A DNA stretch of 64,000 bases from contig JBCCUK010000001.1 in assembly GCA_039196965.1 (NCBI GenBank), positions 62,001 through 126,000 of the forward strand, written 5' to 3'. Both the position numbers and the translations under genes were made by a program. The DNA is from CALLCD01 sp039196965 (GTDB taxonomy: Bacteria; Pseudomonadota; Alphaproteobacteria; Caulobacterales; Hyphomonadaceae). Position 1 is the first letter of the stretch, and each line of letters starts with the position of its first letter. This document shows, in pieces, positions 52,667 through 62,255 of this stretch. Under the pieces are notes generated by a model, which did no database searches, was not told the origin of the DNA, and saw only the letters and a list, made by a program, of their open reading frames with translations.

Positions 52667-52672
52667 GATGCT

Positions 52673-54535
52673 TTAGCGGGACAGCTCCTCGACAATCCAC
52701 GCATCTATATCCGCCTCGACATATGAGAACGGGCGCGGCCCCCCGGCAAGAATGGCGTGGTGGAAACCGGCGAGGTTGAACCTGCTTCCAAGCACGCCCT
52801 CAGCCCGCGTGCGCAGACGAATAATCTCGTTTCGGCCAACCATGTAAGCCACAGCCTGACCCGGCCAGACACTATAACGGTCGACCTCATCCGCCATGGC
52901 TTGTTCGCTATGGCCCGTGACCGATACGAGGTAGTCGACCGCTTTTTGCCGGCTCCACTCCTTATGGTGAATGCCGGTATCTGCCACCATTCGCGCCGCC
53001 CGGAACAGGAGCGATTGCAGATAACCGATTTCCGCGAAGGGTATGTCGGCATAAAGGCCCAACTCAAAGGCAATGTCTTCGGCATAGAGCGCCCAGCCTT
53101 CGCCATAGGCTACTGGCCAGATCAGCTGGCGCACGAGAGATCCAGCACTGGTCTCCTGCGGGTATGTCCTTTCGAGGTGATGACCGGGTACTGTTTCATG
53201 GACAACGAGCGCCGGAAGAGAAAAGTCCGGCCAATCGGATAGCGTTGTTAGGTCGACGTGAAACACAGCCGGAGCCGATCCGTCGCCAGTGGCAGACGTG
53301 TAATAGGCACTGGGCGTTGCAGATTTCAGAACTTCAGGCGTGGGCGATATCGATAGGGTAGGTGTGCGAGGGGCTGAGACAATCTTTTCGAGATGGGGCA
53401 GCACGGCCTCGTAAATGGCCGTCATACGCGCTAGCAGCTGGGCGCGCCCTTCTTCATCGTCAGTGAGTATCTGGTCATCAGTCTGAGCAAGGCTGGCAAG
53501 TCGTTCCCCAACGCTGCCATCCAGAAAACCGGCCTCCTGTAGTTTCAGGTCAATTGTGCCGGTAAGGCTTTCAACGATGGACTGACCCTGGCTGTACAGG
53601 GTGTCGGGAGATACTTGCTTTCCGGCATAGAGGTCGATGACAGCATCATAATACGCCGTGCCCTCGGGAAGGTGCCAGATACCTGGCTCATTCGATGCCC
53701 GCTGCTCAAGAGCCGTCAAGGCATCGATAAAGCGGGTATAGGCGGGTAAAATATCGTTTTTTATCAGTATTGTAGCGTCGGTTAGTTTGTCCTGTTTTTG
53801 TGCCTCATCAAGGTCGTTTGCGGCCGCCAGTCTGCGTTCAAAGACGGCGATGATGGGATGAATAGCTGCGTCGTCCTCGGACATAAGGCTCTGGCAGTGA
53901 TCTATCATTCTGCGGAGAATGAAATCCGGCGGCGTAATCCCGGCCTCGGCATCAGCTATTAAGCGCCTGCGATCATCGTCGAGGGCATCTGGCATCAAGG
54001 ACATGCGGGACAGAAAGGCCTCGGCGTCCGCCGCGTCTAACACTGTCTGGCGGAAAAGCAGAAGATCCTGCAGTTCAATATATGCCCCTGAGAGGTGATC
54101 GGCGACGAAGGGTTTCGCGTATGAGAGAGAGACCTGTCCATGCCCAAAGGCCGACATTTCGATGACATCGTCGAATGCATCGAGGGTCACCATAAGATCT
54201 CTGGAGGGTCCGAAACTCAGCCTTTTATCCTGTAACTGCTCCAGTTTTGAGAGATATTCCAGGCGTTTAACACGCATGCGCTCAAATGCTGCCTGGGAGC
54301 GGTCATCGAGCACGCTCCTGTGGTCATATCCGACCACTTCGGGTGCCAGACCAAGCCGGGACGCGAGTTCGGGTGTCTGGCGCAGTTCCTGCTGTCCAAT
54401 TTCCTCCAAAAGCTGGAGGGCCTGGCGAGTGACGGTTGTCGTATTTTCGTGTCTCTCCGGCGCTACAAAGTCGCAGCCTGTAAAGACTGTGATCATTGCA
54501 AATAGAGTGACATTAAAGAGTGGATGACGTCTCAT
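52673..54535 (-). CDS. DUF885 lipoprotein peptidase
   Basis: About 620 residues. The N-terminal signal ends in a lipobox (FAMITVFTGC, cysteine near residue 20), so it is probably anchored at the outer membrane or in the periplasm. The zinc motif VVHETVPGHHLER near residue 465 is the HExxPGH form of the DUF885 family, relatives of thermolysin-fold peptidases. QLIWPVAYGEGWALYAEDIA follows as in that family. The start at 54535 begins the lipoprotein signal; the frame is open for 31 more codons without a good site. Confidence 0.9.
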   Translation of the reverse strand: MRRHPLFNVTLFAMITVFTGCDFVAPERHENTTTVTRQALQLLEEIGQQELRQTPELASRLGLAPEVVGYDHRSVLDDRSQAAFERMRVKRLEYLSKLEQLQDKRLSFGPSRDLMVTLDAFDDVIEMSAFGHGQVSLSYAKPFVADHLSGAYIELQDLLLFRQTVLDAADAEAFLSRMSLMPDALDDDRRRLIADAEAGITPPDFILRRMIDHCQSLMSEDDAAIHPIIAVFERRLAAANDLDEAQKQDKLTDATILIKNDILPAYTRFIDALTALEQRASNEPGIWHLPEGTAYYDAVIDLYAGKQVSPDTLYSQGQSIVESLTGTIDLKLQEAGFLDGSVGERLASLAQTDDQILTDDEEGRAQLLARMTAIYEAVLPHLEKIVSAPRTPTLSISPTPEVLKSATPSAYYTSATGDGSAPAVFHVDLTTLSDWPDFSLPALVVHETVPGHHLERTYPQETSAGSLVRQLIWPVAYGEGWALYAEDIAFELGLYADIPFAEIGYLQSLLFRAARMVADTGIHHKEWSRQKAVDYLVSVTGHSEQAMADEVDRYSVWPGQAVAYMVGRNEIIRLRTRAEGVLGSRFNLAGFHHAILAGGPRPFSYVEADIDAWIVEELSR

Positions 54536-54649
54536 AATAAGGATTGCATCAAACTGCGCGGATTTGATCAATGACGCTATGTTGCATTCGGTTGTCGCAG
54601 GTTTTTTTATCGGATAATCACCAGCCAAAGCTAATTAGGAGTTTATAAC

Positions 54650-55441
54650 GTGGATACACCACAAGGCGGAGTCGCCGACAACGGTCAGGTTTCGGGCAAT
54701 GTGCTCTTCTACCGTAAGCCAGAGCCGCTCTCCCATGCTGCTCATGGGCATCTTGGGGTTCAACAGATCGAACATCCTTTCGCATTTCTGAGGGACGCTC
54801 ACGCTGTACCCATCACGGTCACCGAATTCGGCATGGCTGCAACGAGTTATCCCGTTATTTTTGTCGGTGAAGACTATACGCCAATAGCAGTCATGGGCGT
54901 GCGGCAGGGGCAGAATCTTTATGTCACCGATGATGGCCGTACTGAGCCTGATTACTATGTGCCGGCTTTCGTGCGGCGCTATCCCTTCGTGTTCGCAAAT
55001 GACAGCGCCAATAGCCAATTGCTTCTGTGCGTCGACCGAGATGCACCGATGGTGTCCGAAAAGCCGGAAGTTCCGTTTTTCGAAGGCGAACAGCCTTCGC
55101 AATTCACGCAGGATGCCATAGAGTTCTGTAAGGAGTTTGAACGCCAGCGCCTGGCAACGGTTCAGTTCACTGAGGTGATGAAGAAGCATGATCTGTTCGA
55201 GCAGAAGTCGATCAGCTTCCAGCCGCGGGATCAGGAAGGTCAGGAAGTGGGTGAGGCGCAGAAAATTGCTGACTATTGGGCAATATCAGAGGAACGCCTG
55301 AACAATCTGTCACAGGATGCGTTTCTCGAGCTTCGCACCGCTGGCGCGTTCGGGGCGATTTACGCACATCTCGTGTCTCTGTTGAATTGGCCGGTTATCA
55401 TACAGAGAGCCCTGCGTGTGCCTGACGCCGGAACCGCCTAA
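54650..55441 (+). CDS. SapC-family protein
   Basis: 263 residues matching SapC: HPFAFLRDAHAVPITVTEF near residue 43, YPVIFVGEDYTPIAVMGVR, FVRRYPFVFAN, and the C-terminal dimer-like segment around ALTDEAFLELRTAG-type residues (here DAFLELRTAGAFGAIYAHL). SapC was named from the S-layer locus of Campylobacter; in marine Alphaproteobacteria it often lies near TonB receptors, and its role is unclear. The GTG start has AGGAG eight bases upstream. Confidence 0.92.
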   Translation: MDTPQGGVADNGQVSGNVLFYRKPEPLSHAAHGHLGVQQIEHPFAFLRDAHAVPITVTEFGMAATSYPVIFVGEDYTPIAVMGVRQGQNLYVTDDGRTEPDYYVPAFVRRYPFVFANDSANSQLLLCVDRDAPMVSEKPEVPFFEGEQPSQFTQDAIEFCKEFERQRLATVQFTEVMKKHDLFEQKSISFQPRDQEGQEVGEAQKIADYWAISEERLNNLSQDAFLELRTAGAFGAIYAHLVSLLNWPVIIQRALRVPDAGTA

Positions 55442-55476
55442 GCGCGTTTGGTTCATACAACTGAATTTAATTAGGG

Positions 55477-55503
55477 GGCGGCTTCTTGAAAGGAGCTGCC
55501 TTT
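55477..55503 (+). terminator. Probable terminator after sapC-like gene
   Basis: GGCGGCTTC pairs with GGAGCTGCC (two G-T pairs) around the loop TTGAAA, followed by only three T. It lies 36 bases after the SapC stop. Confidence 0.55.
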
Positions 55504-55603
55504 CGGTTTCCGGGCAGCGTGATCACAACGTAGCGAGCGATACTGCATTCCGGCGAGAATTCGCTTAAGGACCGCAGTGCGGAGTTAATCAACGGACAAC
55601 TGA

Positions 55604-57697
55604 ATGCGATTTCTCTCCCTAATATTTCTGGCGATGATCGCGTCGATTCAGGCTGGTTACACACAGGCTGTGGATGGGGGGCATGCGCTGGTGGAGCTGG
55701 TGGCGGAGAGCGATGCCGTGCAGCCGGGGGAAACTTTCTTTGCGGCCTTTGATATGACGCTCGACGAGGGGTGGCATGTTTACTGGCGTAATCCGGGCGA
55801 TGCCGGTCTTCCGCCAATGGTCGATGAATGGCAGGGCAGTGGCGGCACATCTCAGGGTGATTTTGTCTGGCCGATACCCCATGAACTCGTCGTCGCGCCC
55901 GGTCAGATCATGGATTATGGATACGCTGATCGCCTAGTTTTACCATTTCCAGTAACGGTTTCGGAGGATGCAACAGGGCTTATCTCCCTCTCCGGGGAAC
56001 TCAGCTATCTGATTTGTGAGGAGATATGTATACCGGAGACGGCTGCGTTTCGGCTCGTGTTGCCGGTGGCTGAAACGCCGAAAATCAATAAGGCGAACGG
56101 TCGGCTGATTTCCGATTGGATTTCGAAATCACCCTCCGCTTTGGACGGGGAAGCGCGCCTAACTGAGCGCGGCGATGGCTGGACGCTCAGCCTCGCCTCT
56201 TCCGCTTTAACTCCACCCGGATCATATCTGCGCTTTTTCCCCTATCGCGATGAGATTGTTCACTCTGCAGATCAGGCCGTGAGCTACGGTGGCGTGGGCG
56301 CGTCGCTGGTGCTGACGCCGTTTCCGGGGGAACCGTTTCCTGAGATGATCAGAGGCGTGGTCGTCGCCGAAGGGTCATCGGGCGCGCGGGTTGGATATGA
56401 AGTCGAGGCATTGGCGGGGGCGATCCTTCCCGAAACCTCAGGCACAACCGTATCGCAAAGCGCCGGCGCGGGCGGGGCTAACTTGCTTTCGCTGGCCCTG
56501 TTGGCGCTGGCGGGCGGCTTGATACTCAATCTAATGCCTTGCGTCCTGCCGATTCTCGCGATGAAGGCGGTGGGTTTCGTGCAGGTTGCCGCCAATGGCC
56601 GGGTGTCAGAACTTCGCCGCCACGGCATTTTCTATACGATTGGGGTGCTCCTGTCCTTTCTCGCTATCGCTGCGACATTTACCGGATTGCGGGCCAGCGG
56701 GGAGTTTTTAAGCATAGGCTTTCAGCTTCAGTATCCGGTCGGCGTGGCGCTGCTTGCGCTGCTGATGTTTGCAATAGGACTATGGCTCCTTGGCGTGTTC
56801 GAACTTGGCACGTCGCTACAGGGCGTCGGATCAGGTCTTGCTGCCAGAGGAGGCGCGGCGGGTACCTTCTTCACTGGCGTGCTTGCAGCCCTTGTTGGTG
56901 CGCCCTGCATTGGTCCGTTTCTGGGCGTGGCCATGGGGGCGGTGATCTCCGAGCCGGCTCCGATTGTGTTTCTGGTGTTCGGGTTGGTTGGCCTCGGCCT
57001 CGCTTTGCCGTTTCTGATCCTCAGTTTTATGCCGGGCCTTCAGCGATTGCTGCCAAAGCCTGGAGCTTGGATGGAAACACTGAAGCAGGTGTTTGCATTC
57101 CCCATGTTCCTTACCGCGGCATGGCTGCTGTCTGTCCTTGGGGAGCAAGCTGGAACCGGGCCGATCATCTGGACGGTCGCAGGTGCGATTGTCATCGCCT
57201 TCGGTGCCTGGATGATGTCGAAAACCTCGGGCGTCTCCGGCCCTGTGGCGAGGTTGTTGGGCGTGGTCGTGCTGGTGTTTGGCGTTTTTCTGCCGGTCCG
57301 CGCGAGTCTGACATCGTCCCCCGACAAAGCGACACCCACAGCTTACGCCGAAGCCAAAGCGGTAGAGCAATGGTCGACTGAGCGGGTAGATGAGCTGATG
57401 GATGAAGGAATCGGCGTTTTTGTAGACTTTACCGCGAGCTGGTGTGTCACTTGCCAACTTAATAAGGCGACCACCCTTCAGCATGCCGACATCCAGAAGG
57501 CGTTCGCAGACAAGAATGTTGTTTTCATGGTGGCTGATTTCACCAATCAGAATGATGCCATCGCCGATGAGCTCAGAAAGCGCGGCCGTCCCGGTGTGCC
57601 CATGTATCTCTTTTACCGGCCGGGAAACCCGGAACCGAAAATTCTTCCCCAAATCCTGACGAAGGATATTATACTCACCGAGCTGGAAGCGATCTGA
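55604..57697 (+). CDS. DsbD/ScsB-type thiol-disulfide reductase
   Basis: 697 residues. After a signal peptide, a DsbC/ScsB-like N-terminal periplasmic domain has WHVYWRNPGDAGLPP near residue 50 and the cysteine pair LICEEICIPETA near residue 140. Eight hydrophobic helices (about 285-575) contain NLMPCVLPILAMKAVGF and VGAPCIGPFLG, each with one redox cysteine. The C-terminal thioredoxin domain has FVDFTASWCVTCQLNK near residue 610. It carries electrons from cytoplasmic thioredoxin to the periplasm. The adjacent redoxin is a likely recipient. Confidence 0.93.
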   Translation: MRFLSLIFLAMIASIQAGYTQAVDGGHALVELVAESDAVQPGETFFAAFDMTLDEGWHVYWRNPGDAGLPPMVDEWQGSGGTSQGDFVWPIPHELVVAPGQIMDYGYADRLVLPFPVTVSEDATGLISLSGELSYLICEEICIPETAAFRLVLPVAETPKINKANGRLISDWISKSPSALDGEARLTERGDGWTLSLASSALTPPGSYLRFFPYRDEIVHSADQAVSYGGVGASLVLTPFPGEPFPEMIRGVVVAEGSSGARVGYEVEALAGAILPETSGTTVSQSAGAGGANLLSLALLALAGGLILNLMPCVLPILAMKAVGFVQVAANGRVSELRRHGIFYTIGVLLSFLAIAATFTGLRASGEFLSIGFQLQYPVGVALLALLMFAIGLWLLGVFELGTSLQGVGSGLAARGGAAGTFFTGVLAALVGAPCIGPFLGVAMGAVISEPAPIVFLVFGLVGLGLALPFLILSFMPGLQRLLPKPGAWMETLKQVFAFPMFLTAAWLLSVLGEQAGTGPIIWTVAGAIVIAFGAWMMSKTSGVSGPVARLLGVVVLVFGVFLPVRASLTSSPDKATPTAYAEAKAVEQWSTERVDELMDEGIGVFVDFTASWCVTCQLNKATTLQHADIQKAFADKNVVFMVADFTNQNDAIADELRKRGRPGVPMYLFYRPGNPEPKILPQILTKDIILTELEAI

Positions 57698-57729
57698 CTC
57701 AGCTTTGTGACCCATAAGGAGATGTCACC

Positions 57730-58377
57730 ATGCAAATCACCCGCAGACATGTAGGTCTTGCCCTTGGCATGGCTACGGCCGTCGCGCTGACCGCCGGAGC
57801 CCTCATCGCGTCAACGCAAACGGCAAACGCCGATGTCGTGACGAACGATGCTGCGCCATTGTTCAGTGGTGTCACGTCGACTGGTGAGACGGTGTCTTTG
57901 GCTGATTATACTGGGAAAACGGTTGTCCTCGAATGGACCAATCATGTCTGCCCCTTCGTCCAGAAGCACTATGATGACAGCTACAGTAACATGCAGACTT
58001 TGCAGACAAATGCGGCGGGCGATGATGTTGTCTGGCTGTCGGTGATTTCGTCGGCTCCCGGCAAGCAGGGTCACGTGACGGGCGAAGAGGCCGATGAGCT
58101 GATCACCTCCCGGGGCGCGGCGCCGACGGCTGTCATCCTCGATGAAAGCGGAGAAATCGGACAGCTTTATGGGGCGAAGACGACTCCACATATGTTCGTC
58201 ATTACGGCGGATGGATCCATTGCCTATCAGGGCGCGATCGACTCGATCAAATCAGCGAAAATCCGGGATATCCCAAAAGCGGAGAACTATGTCACAGCAG
58301 CGCTTGGTGCCGTTGCGCAGGGGCAGCCCGTCGAGACACCCAGCACGCGACCTTATGGTTGCTCTGTGAAGTATTGA
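57730..58377 (+). CDS. Exported redoxin (thioredoxin-like)
   Basis: 215 residues with an export signal (RRHVGLALGMATAVALTAGA, cleaved near residue 35) and a peroxiredoxin/thioredoxin-like fold. The active-site segment is EWTNHVCPFVQKHY near residue 71, with a single cysteine, and a second cysteine lies near the C-terminus in RPYGCSVKY. The PTAVILDESGEIGQLYGAKT segment is typical of the redoxin family. It is 32 bases downstream of the DsbD/ScsB-like gene, so the pair is probably a periplasmic reducing relay. Peroxidase activity is unproven. Confidence 0.9.
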   Translation: MQITRRHVGLALGMATAVALTAGALIASTQTANADVVTNDAAPLFSGVTSTGETVSLADYTGKTVVLEWTNHVCPFVQKHYDDSYSNMQTLQTNAAGDDVVWLSVISSAPGKQGHVTGEEADELITSRGAAPTAVILDESGEIGQLYGAKTTPHMFVITADGSIAYQGAIDSIKSAKIRDIPKAENYVTAALGAVAQGQPVETPSTRPYGCSVKY

Positions 58378-58400
58378 TCCCTTCCAAAACCAGACCACTA

Positions 58401-58431
58401 GGCTTCGCTCCCTAACCGGGCGAAGCCTTTT
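58401..58431 (+). terminator. Rho-independent terminator
   Basis: GGCTTCGC and its exact complement GCGAAGCC are 11 bases apart and followed by TTTT. It ends the DsbD/redoxin transcript before hisS. Confidence 0.85.
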
Positions 58432-58489
58432 CAATTCTATCGCATCGTGCTCTAGGGCTGCCTAAGAAGGATTGCAGAGCAAAATACAA

Positions 58490-59962
58490 ATGACTGACTC
58501 GTCGAAACCTCGAAAGGATCTGGCCAAAAGCCCGCGCGGATTTCCCGATAAGCGGGAGCATCTGATCCACGCCGAGCAGGAATTGATCCGGCAGGTCACG
58601 GGGGTCTATCGCCGCTGGGGATTTGAAGCGCTGGACACAGGTGCGTTTGAGTTTGCCGATAGTCTTGGCAAGTTTCTCCCGGATGCTGACAGGCCGAACG
58701 AGGGGGTGTTTGCGCTTCAGGATGATGATGAGGCCTGGCTTGCTCTCCGCTACGATCTTACGGCTCCACTTGCCCGCTTTGCAGCTGAGAACTGGCAGAC
58801 ACTGCCAAAGCCGTTTCGCAGATATGCTGCGGGTCCGGTATGGCGGAATGAAAAGCCGGGACCCGGACGTTTCCGGGAGTTTCTTCAATGCGATGCTGAC
58901 ACGGTTGGTGCTGGCGGAGCTCATGCCGATGCTGAAATCATCGCGATGGCCGCCGAGGCCATGCGGGCCGTTGGTGTCACTGAAGGTGAATTTCAGATCA
59001 AGGTAAATACGCGCAGACTGCTCAACAGTGTGCTGGAGCAGGGTGGTGCCACAAGCAACGCCGCACGCCTCACCATATTACGCGCGCTCGACAAACTTGA
59101 CCGGCTCGGAGAGGCAGGCGTTGCCGACCTTCTGGGCGAGGGACGGATGGACGAGTCAGGGGACTTCACCAAAGGGGCCGGGCTCGGAAAAACCGATGTC
59201 GACCGTGTTCTCGCTTTTGCGGGTGCAGGTCGTGCAACGCGTGAAGAGACGATCGAAGCTCTTGGCCAGGCAGCTGGTACAGGCGAAGAGGCGAGCGCTG
59301 GGCTTGATGAACTCAAGGGAATTCAAAGAGCCCTGGAAGCGCTCAGCGTGCCTGGCAGCGACGTCATATTCGATCCATCGATTGTCAGGGGCTTGGAGTA
59401 TTATACCGGCTCTGTTTTCGAAGCAGAGCTTTTGAAAGAAACGGTGGATGAAAGAGGGGCGACCGTGAGCATCGGATCTGTCGGCGGCGGTGGCCGGTAT
59501 GATGATCTTGTCGCTAGATTTACTGGCGAACGCATTCCAGCCACGGGCTTTTCAGTGGGCGTGTCCCGTCTCGCCGCTGCGCTCAGCCTGACGGGCGGTT
59601 TAAAGACTTTGAACGGTCCGGTCGTGGTTCTGAACCTTGAAAAAGGCGACCCCAGTGTTGCTTTGACATTGACCTCAGAGCTTCGCGCAGCTGGTCTACG
59701 TGCGGAAATGTATATGGGCTCTTCCGGTATGCGTCCTCAGATGAAGTATGCCGACCGCAGGGGCGCTCCGGCGGTTGTCATCGTTGGAGAGGATGAACTG
59801 GCAAAGGGTGTTGTCACCATCAAGGATCTTAAAGTTGGCGCTGCGAAAGCTGCCGCGATCCAGTCGAATGAGGAATGGCGAGAGACCCGCCCAGGGCAGA
59901 TGGAAGTTGCGCGAGCTGAGATGGTCGCAACCCTTCGGGAAATTATCGAGACAGACAGTTGA
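58490..59962 (+). CDS. hisS: Histidyl-tRNA synthetase
   Basis: 490 residues, class II synthetase charging tRNA-His. Motif 2 region RRYAAGPVWRNEKPGPGRFR with REFLQCDAD, and the histidine-specific motifs RGLEYYTGSVFE and GGGGRYDDLV, are clear. I use the ATG at 58490; a TTG at 58472 is also in frame but lies directly on AAGGA with no spacing. Its TGA overlaps the TTG start of hisZ, so hisS, hisZ and hisG form one unit. Confidence 0.95.
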   Translation: MTDSSKPRKDLAKSPRGFPDKREHLIHAEQELIRQVTGVYRRWGFEALDTGAFEFADSLGKFLPDADRPNEGVFALQDDDEAWLALRYDLTAPLARFAAENWQTLPKPFRRYAAGPVWRNEKPGPGRFREFLQCDADTVGAGGAHADAEIIAMAAEAMRAVGVTEGEFQIKVNTRRLLNSVLEQGGATSNAARLTILRALDKLDRLGEAGVADLLGEGRMDESGDFTKGAGLGKTDVDRVLAFAGAGRATREETIEALGQAAGTGEEASAGLDELKGIQRALEALSVPGSDVIFDPSIVRGLEYYTGSVFEAELLKETVDERGATVSIGSVGGGGRYDDLVARFTGERIPATGFSVGVSRLAAALSLTGGLKTLNGPVVVLNLEKGDPSVALTLTSELRAAGLRAEMYMGSSGMRPQMKYADRRGAPAVVIVGEDELAKGVVTIKDLKVGAAKAAAIQSNEEWRETRPGQMEVARAEMVATLREIIETDS

Positions 59963-61065
59963 TCGCGGACATACAATCCGTCTTTGCGCGGCTCGGAGGT
60001 AACCTGGTTGACCCGCCAATGGTGATGTCCGCGACTTTGCCATTGGAGTTGTCTGGCGAAGCCATACGGTCACGTCTTTGTATCTTTACTGATAATCATA
60101 ATAGGGATGTCGCTCTGCGCCCCGATCTCACTCTGCCTCTTGCAGTAGAAGAGGTTGCGGCCCGCAAAAACGGACGGTCAGGGGAGTATACGGCGCGTTA
60201 TGTATCGCGAGCCTTCAGACAGCCGCTAACGCCTGATCAGCCTGCGGAGTTTATTCAGATCGGTTGCGAGCGGTATGGTTATCCCTCCAATCCGGAAATC
60301 GACGCTGAAATCTATACTGCGGTGGCGCAAGGCGCTCTGGCAGGCGGTGCTGTTGCTGGCGTAACCCATTTTGGTGATCTCGCGGTTTTCGATGCTTTCT
60401 TGAATGCACTTGAACTCAGCTCATCTGTTGCGCGCACCATTGGCCGGGCCTTTCGCGAGGAGGGCGGTATTGACGCTATTTTGTCCGGTGAGAAGCGTGA
60501 AACGAACGCTTTCGCGAAGCGGCTGAAGGATGTTCCTGCCGATGATGCCAATCGGCTGGTGAGTGAGACCATGGATATGGCCGGCATCAGGCTAGTTGGA
60601 ACTAGAAGTCTTGATGAGGTCGTCGAGCGGTTGGTGGAGCAGGTCAAAGACGGTGATGCGTCCTCTCTGACTGACGAAGCGAAGGCGATGTTGTCCAGTC
60701 TTGTAAAAATTGATGTTGCTGCAGAGGTAGCGCCCGAAGCTCTGCTGAAAACGGCAAACCAGTTCGGTGTGACTGGTATCGATGATGCCCTTGAAGCGCT
60801 ATCGGTCCGCCTCGAAAAGATAAAGCAGGTCGCGCCGGAATTTCTCGGTGATACCAGATTCGCCGTCAGCTTCGGACGGCGCTTCACTTACTATGATGGC
60901 TTTGTCTTTCAGATATCTGATCCGGGGGCGGATCTTTCTCGACCGTTTGGTGCTGGTGGCCGGTATGATGAGTTGCTGTCCCGGATTTCCGGTGGCGAGG
61001 TAGACAGTTCAGCGATCGGCGGAGTGGTGCGACCGGACAGGCTTCCAGTGAAGGGGAGTAAGTAA
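59959..61065 (+). CDS. hisZ: ATP phosphoribosyltransferase regulatory subunit
   Basis: 368 residues, a HisRS-like protein without aminoacylation that activates and regulates HisG in the first step of histidine synthesis. It retains the class II core (RPDLTLPLAVEEVAARK, QPAEFIQIGCERYG, SFGRRFTYYDGFVFQI, GGRYDELLSRI) but lacks the anticodon-binding C-terminal domain of hisS. The TTG start shares TTGA with the hisS stop, and its TAA overlaps the ATG of hisG by one base. Confidence 0.95.
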   Translation: MIADIQSVFARLGGNLVDPPMVMSATLPLELSGEAIRSRLCIFTDNHNRDVALRPDLTLPLAVEEVAARKNGRSGEYTARYVSRAFRQPLTPDQPAEFIQIGCERYGYPSNPEIDAEIYTAVAQGALAGGAVAGVTHFGDLAVFDAFLNALELSSSVARTIGRAFREEGGIDAILSGEKRETNAFAKRLKDVPADDANRLVSETMDMAGIRLVGTRSLDEVVERLVEQVKDGDASSLTDEAKAMLSSLVKIDVAAEVAPEALLKTANQFGVTGIDDALEALSVRLEKIKQVAPEFLGDTRFAVSFGRRFTYYDGFVFQISDPGADLSRPFGAGGRYDELLSRISGGEVDSSAIGGVVRPDRLPVKGSK

Positions 61066-61997
61066 TGTCTGCTTTGACGATCGCTATCCCCTCTAAAGGG
61101 CGGTTGAAGGATAAGAGCGAAGCCTTCTTCGCAGATTGCGGCTTCAAGCTGAAGCAGACCGGCGGCGAGCGTGGATACTCTGCGGTGCTCAAAGGTCTGC
61201 CCAATGTGAAAGTGGTGCTTCTGTCCGCCAGAGAGATTGCCCAGGGCCTGATAGATGGTGCCTACCATGTCGGCATTACGGGAGAAGATCTGCTCCACGA
61301 TCTCTCCAAAACACCCGGAGAGGATGCCTTGGTGATCAAGCGCCTTGGCTTCGGCCATGCCGATGTTGTTGTGGCCGTCCCGAATGGCTGGCTCGATGTC
61401 TCGACCATGGTGGACCTGGAAGCCGCCGGAGCGCTTTTCAGGGAACGTCATGGTCGCCGGATGAAAGTTGCGACCAAATACATGCGCCTGACGCGCCGCT
61501 TCTTTGCTGCTCAATCCGTTGGCGAATACCGGCTTGTTTACAGCGCGGGTGCGACCGAGGCGGCTCCAGCATCCGGCTCGGCAGAGTTGATCGTCGACAT
61601 TACGACAACCGGCGCGACGCTGGCGGCCAACGATCTGAAAGTCCTGAATGATGGCGTGCTATTGCGAAGCCAGGCCTCTCTGTGCGGTTCGCGGTTTGCA
61701 GACTGGAACGAGGATGCCCTCGCAACGCTCGAGTTCCTGCTTACATCGGTAGAGGCCAGGGGGCGGGCCGAAGGCGCTGTCCTCTTGCAGACAGCGGCAG
61801 CTGTTCCAGATGATATTCTCACAGAACTCGGTCTGATGTCACAGGGGGATCGGCTCGTGGAATGTCCACCTGATCTCGTTGCGCAACGTGCCGCAAGGCT
61901 TTCTGATGATGGGTATGGACCTGTTAATGTACTTCGACCCGAACAGGTTTTCAGTAATCAATCGAGTCTCTTCAAAAAATTTATGGCAGAAATGTAG
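61065..61997 (+). CDS. hisG: ATP phosphoribosyltransferase, extended form
   Basis: 310 residues; condenses ATP with PRPP, the committed step of histidine synthesis. Catalytic core begins LTIAIPSKGRLKDKS, with AYHVGITGEDLLHD near residue 65, RMKVATKYMRLTRRFF near residue 137 and the PRPP loop IVDITTTGATLAAN near residue 180. About 90 further residues follow the core. HisZ-dependent HisG proteins are usually about 210-230 residues, so the tail is notable. It overlaps hisZ by one base and is followed by a terminator. Confidence 0.95.
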   Translation: MSALTIAIPSKGRLKDKSEAFFADCGFKLKQTGGERGYSAVLKGLPNVKVVLLSAREIAQGLIDGAYHVGITGEDLLHDLSKTPGEDALVIKRLGFGHADVVVAVPNGWLDVSTMVDLEAAGALFRERHGRRMKVATKYMRLTRRFFAAQSVGEYRLVYSAGATEAAPASGSAELIVDITTTGATLAANDLKVLNDGVLLRSQASLCGSRFADWNEDALATLEFLLTSVEARGRAEGAVLLQTAAAVPDDILTELGLMSQGDRLVECPPDLVAQRAARLSDDGYGPVNVLRPEQVFSNQSSLFKKFMAEM

Positions 61998-62073
61998 CAA
62001 TCTGCTTGACTCTGCGCGACAAATTGGCACTCATGTAATTGCAAGTTTCTGGGAGGAAACTAGCCAATAACTA

Positions 62074-62101
62074 GCGCGTCCCTTTTGGGGCGCGCTTTTT
62101 T
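62074..62101 (+). terminator. Strong Rho-independent terminator of the his operon
   Basis: GCGCGTCCC pairs with GGGGCGCGC around a TTTT loop, with one G-T pair, and is followed by six T. It ends hisS-hisZ-hisG transcription. Confidence 0.92.
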
Positions 62102-62206
62102 CTTGCGCTTTACTTGAGAAGTGTCGTTTCGAGGTGTCGTCAGACTGACTGTGCAGCGGCTCAGGGTGTGTGTTGGGGGCTCGAGAGGGCACCACATCAA
62201 TCAGCC

Positions 62207-62240
62207 TGACTTAATGATAAACAATAATGACTTATTGATA
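62207..62240. promoter_or_regulatory. Tandem 13-base repeats, helically phased
   Basis: TGACTTAATGATA (62207-62219) and TGACTTATTGATA (62228-62240) differ at one base and repeat every 21 bases, two helical turns, which suits side-by-side binding of a regulator on one DNA face. They lie about 160 bases before argD. The protein is unknown; an arginine- or nitrogen-responsive factor is a guess. Confidence 0.5.
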
Positions 62241-62255
62241 TTCGTCAACGTTTTA

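Noticed and set aside
61879..62070. 63-codon open frame across the hisG end
   Set aside because: Two thirds overlap hisG in another frame and there is no supporting ribosome site or family.
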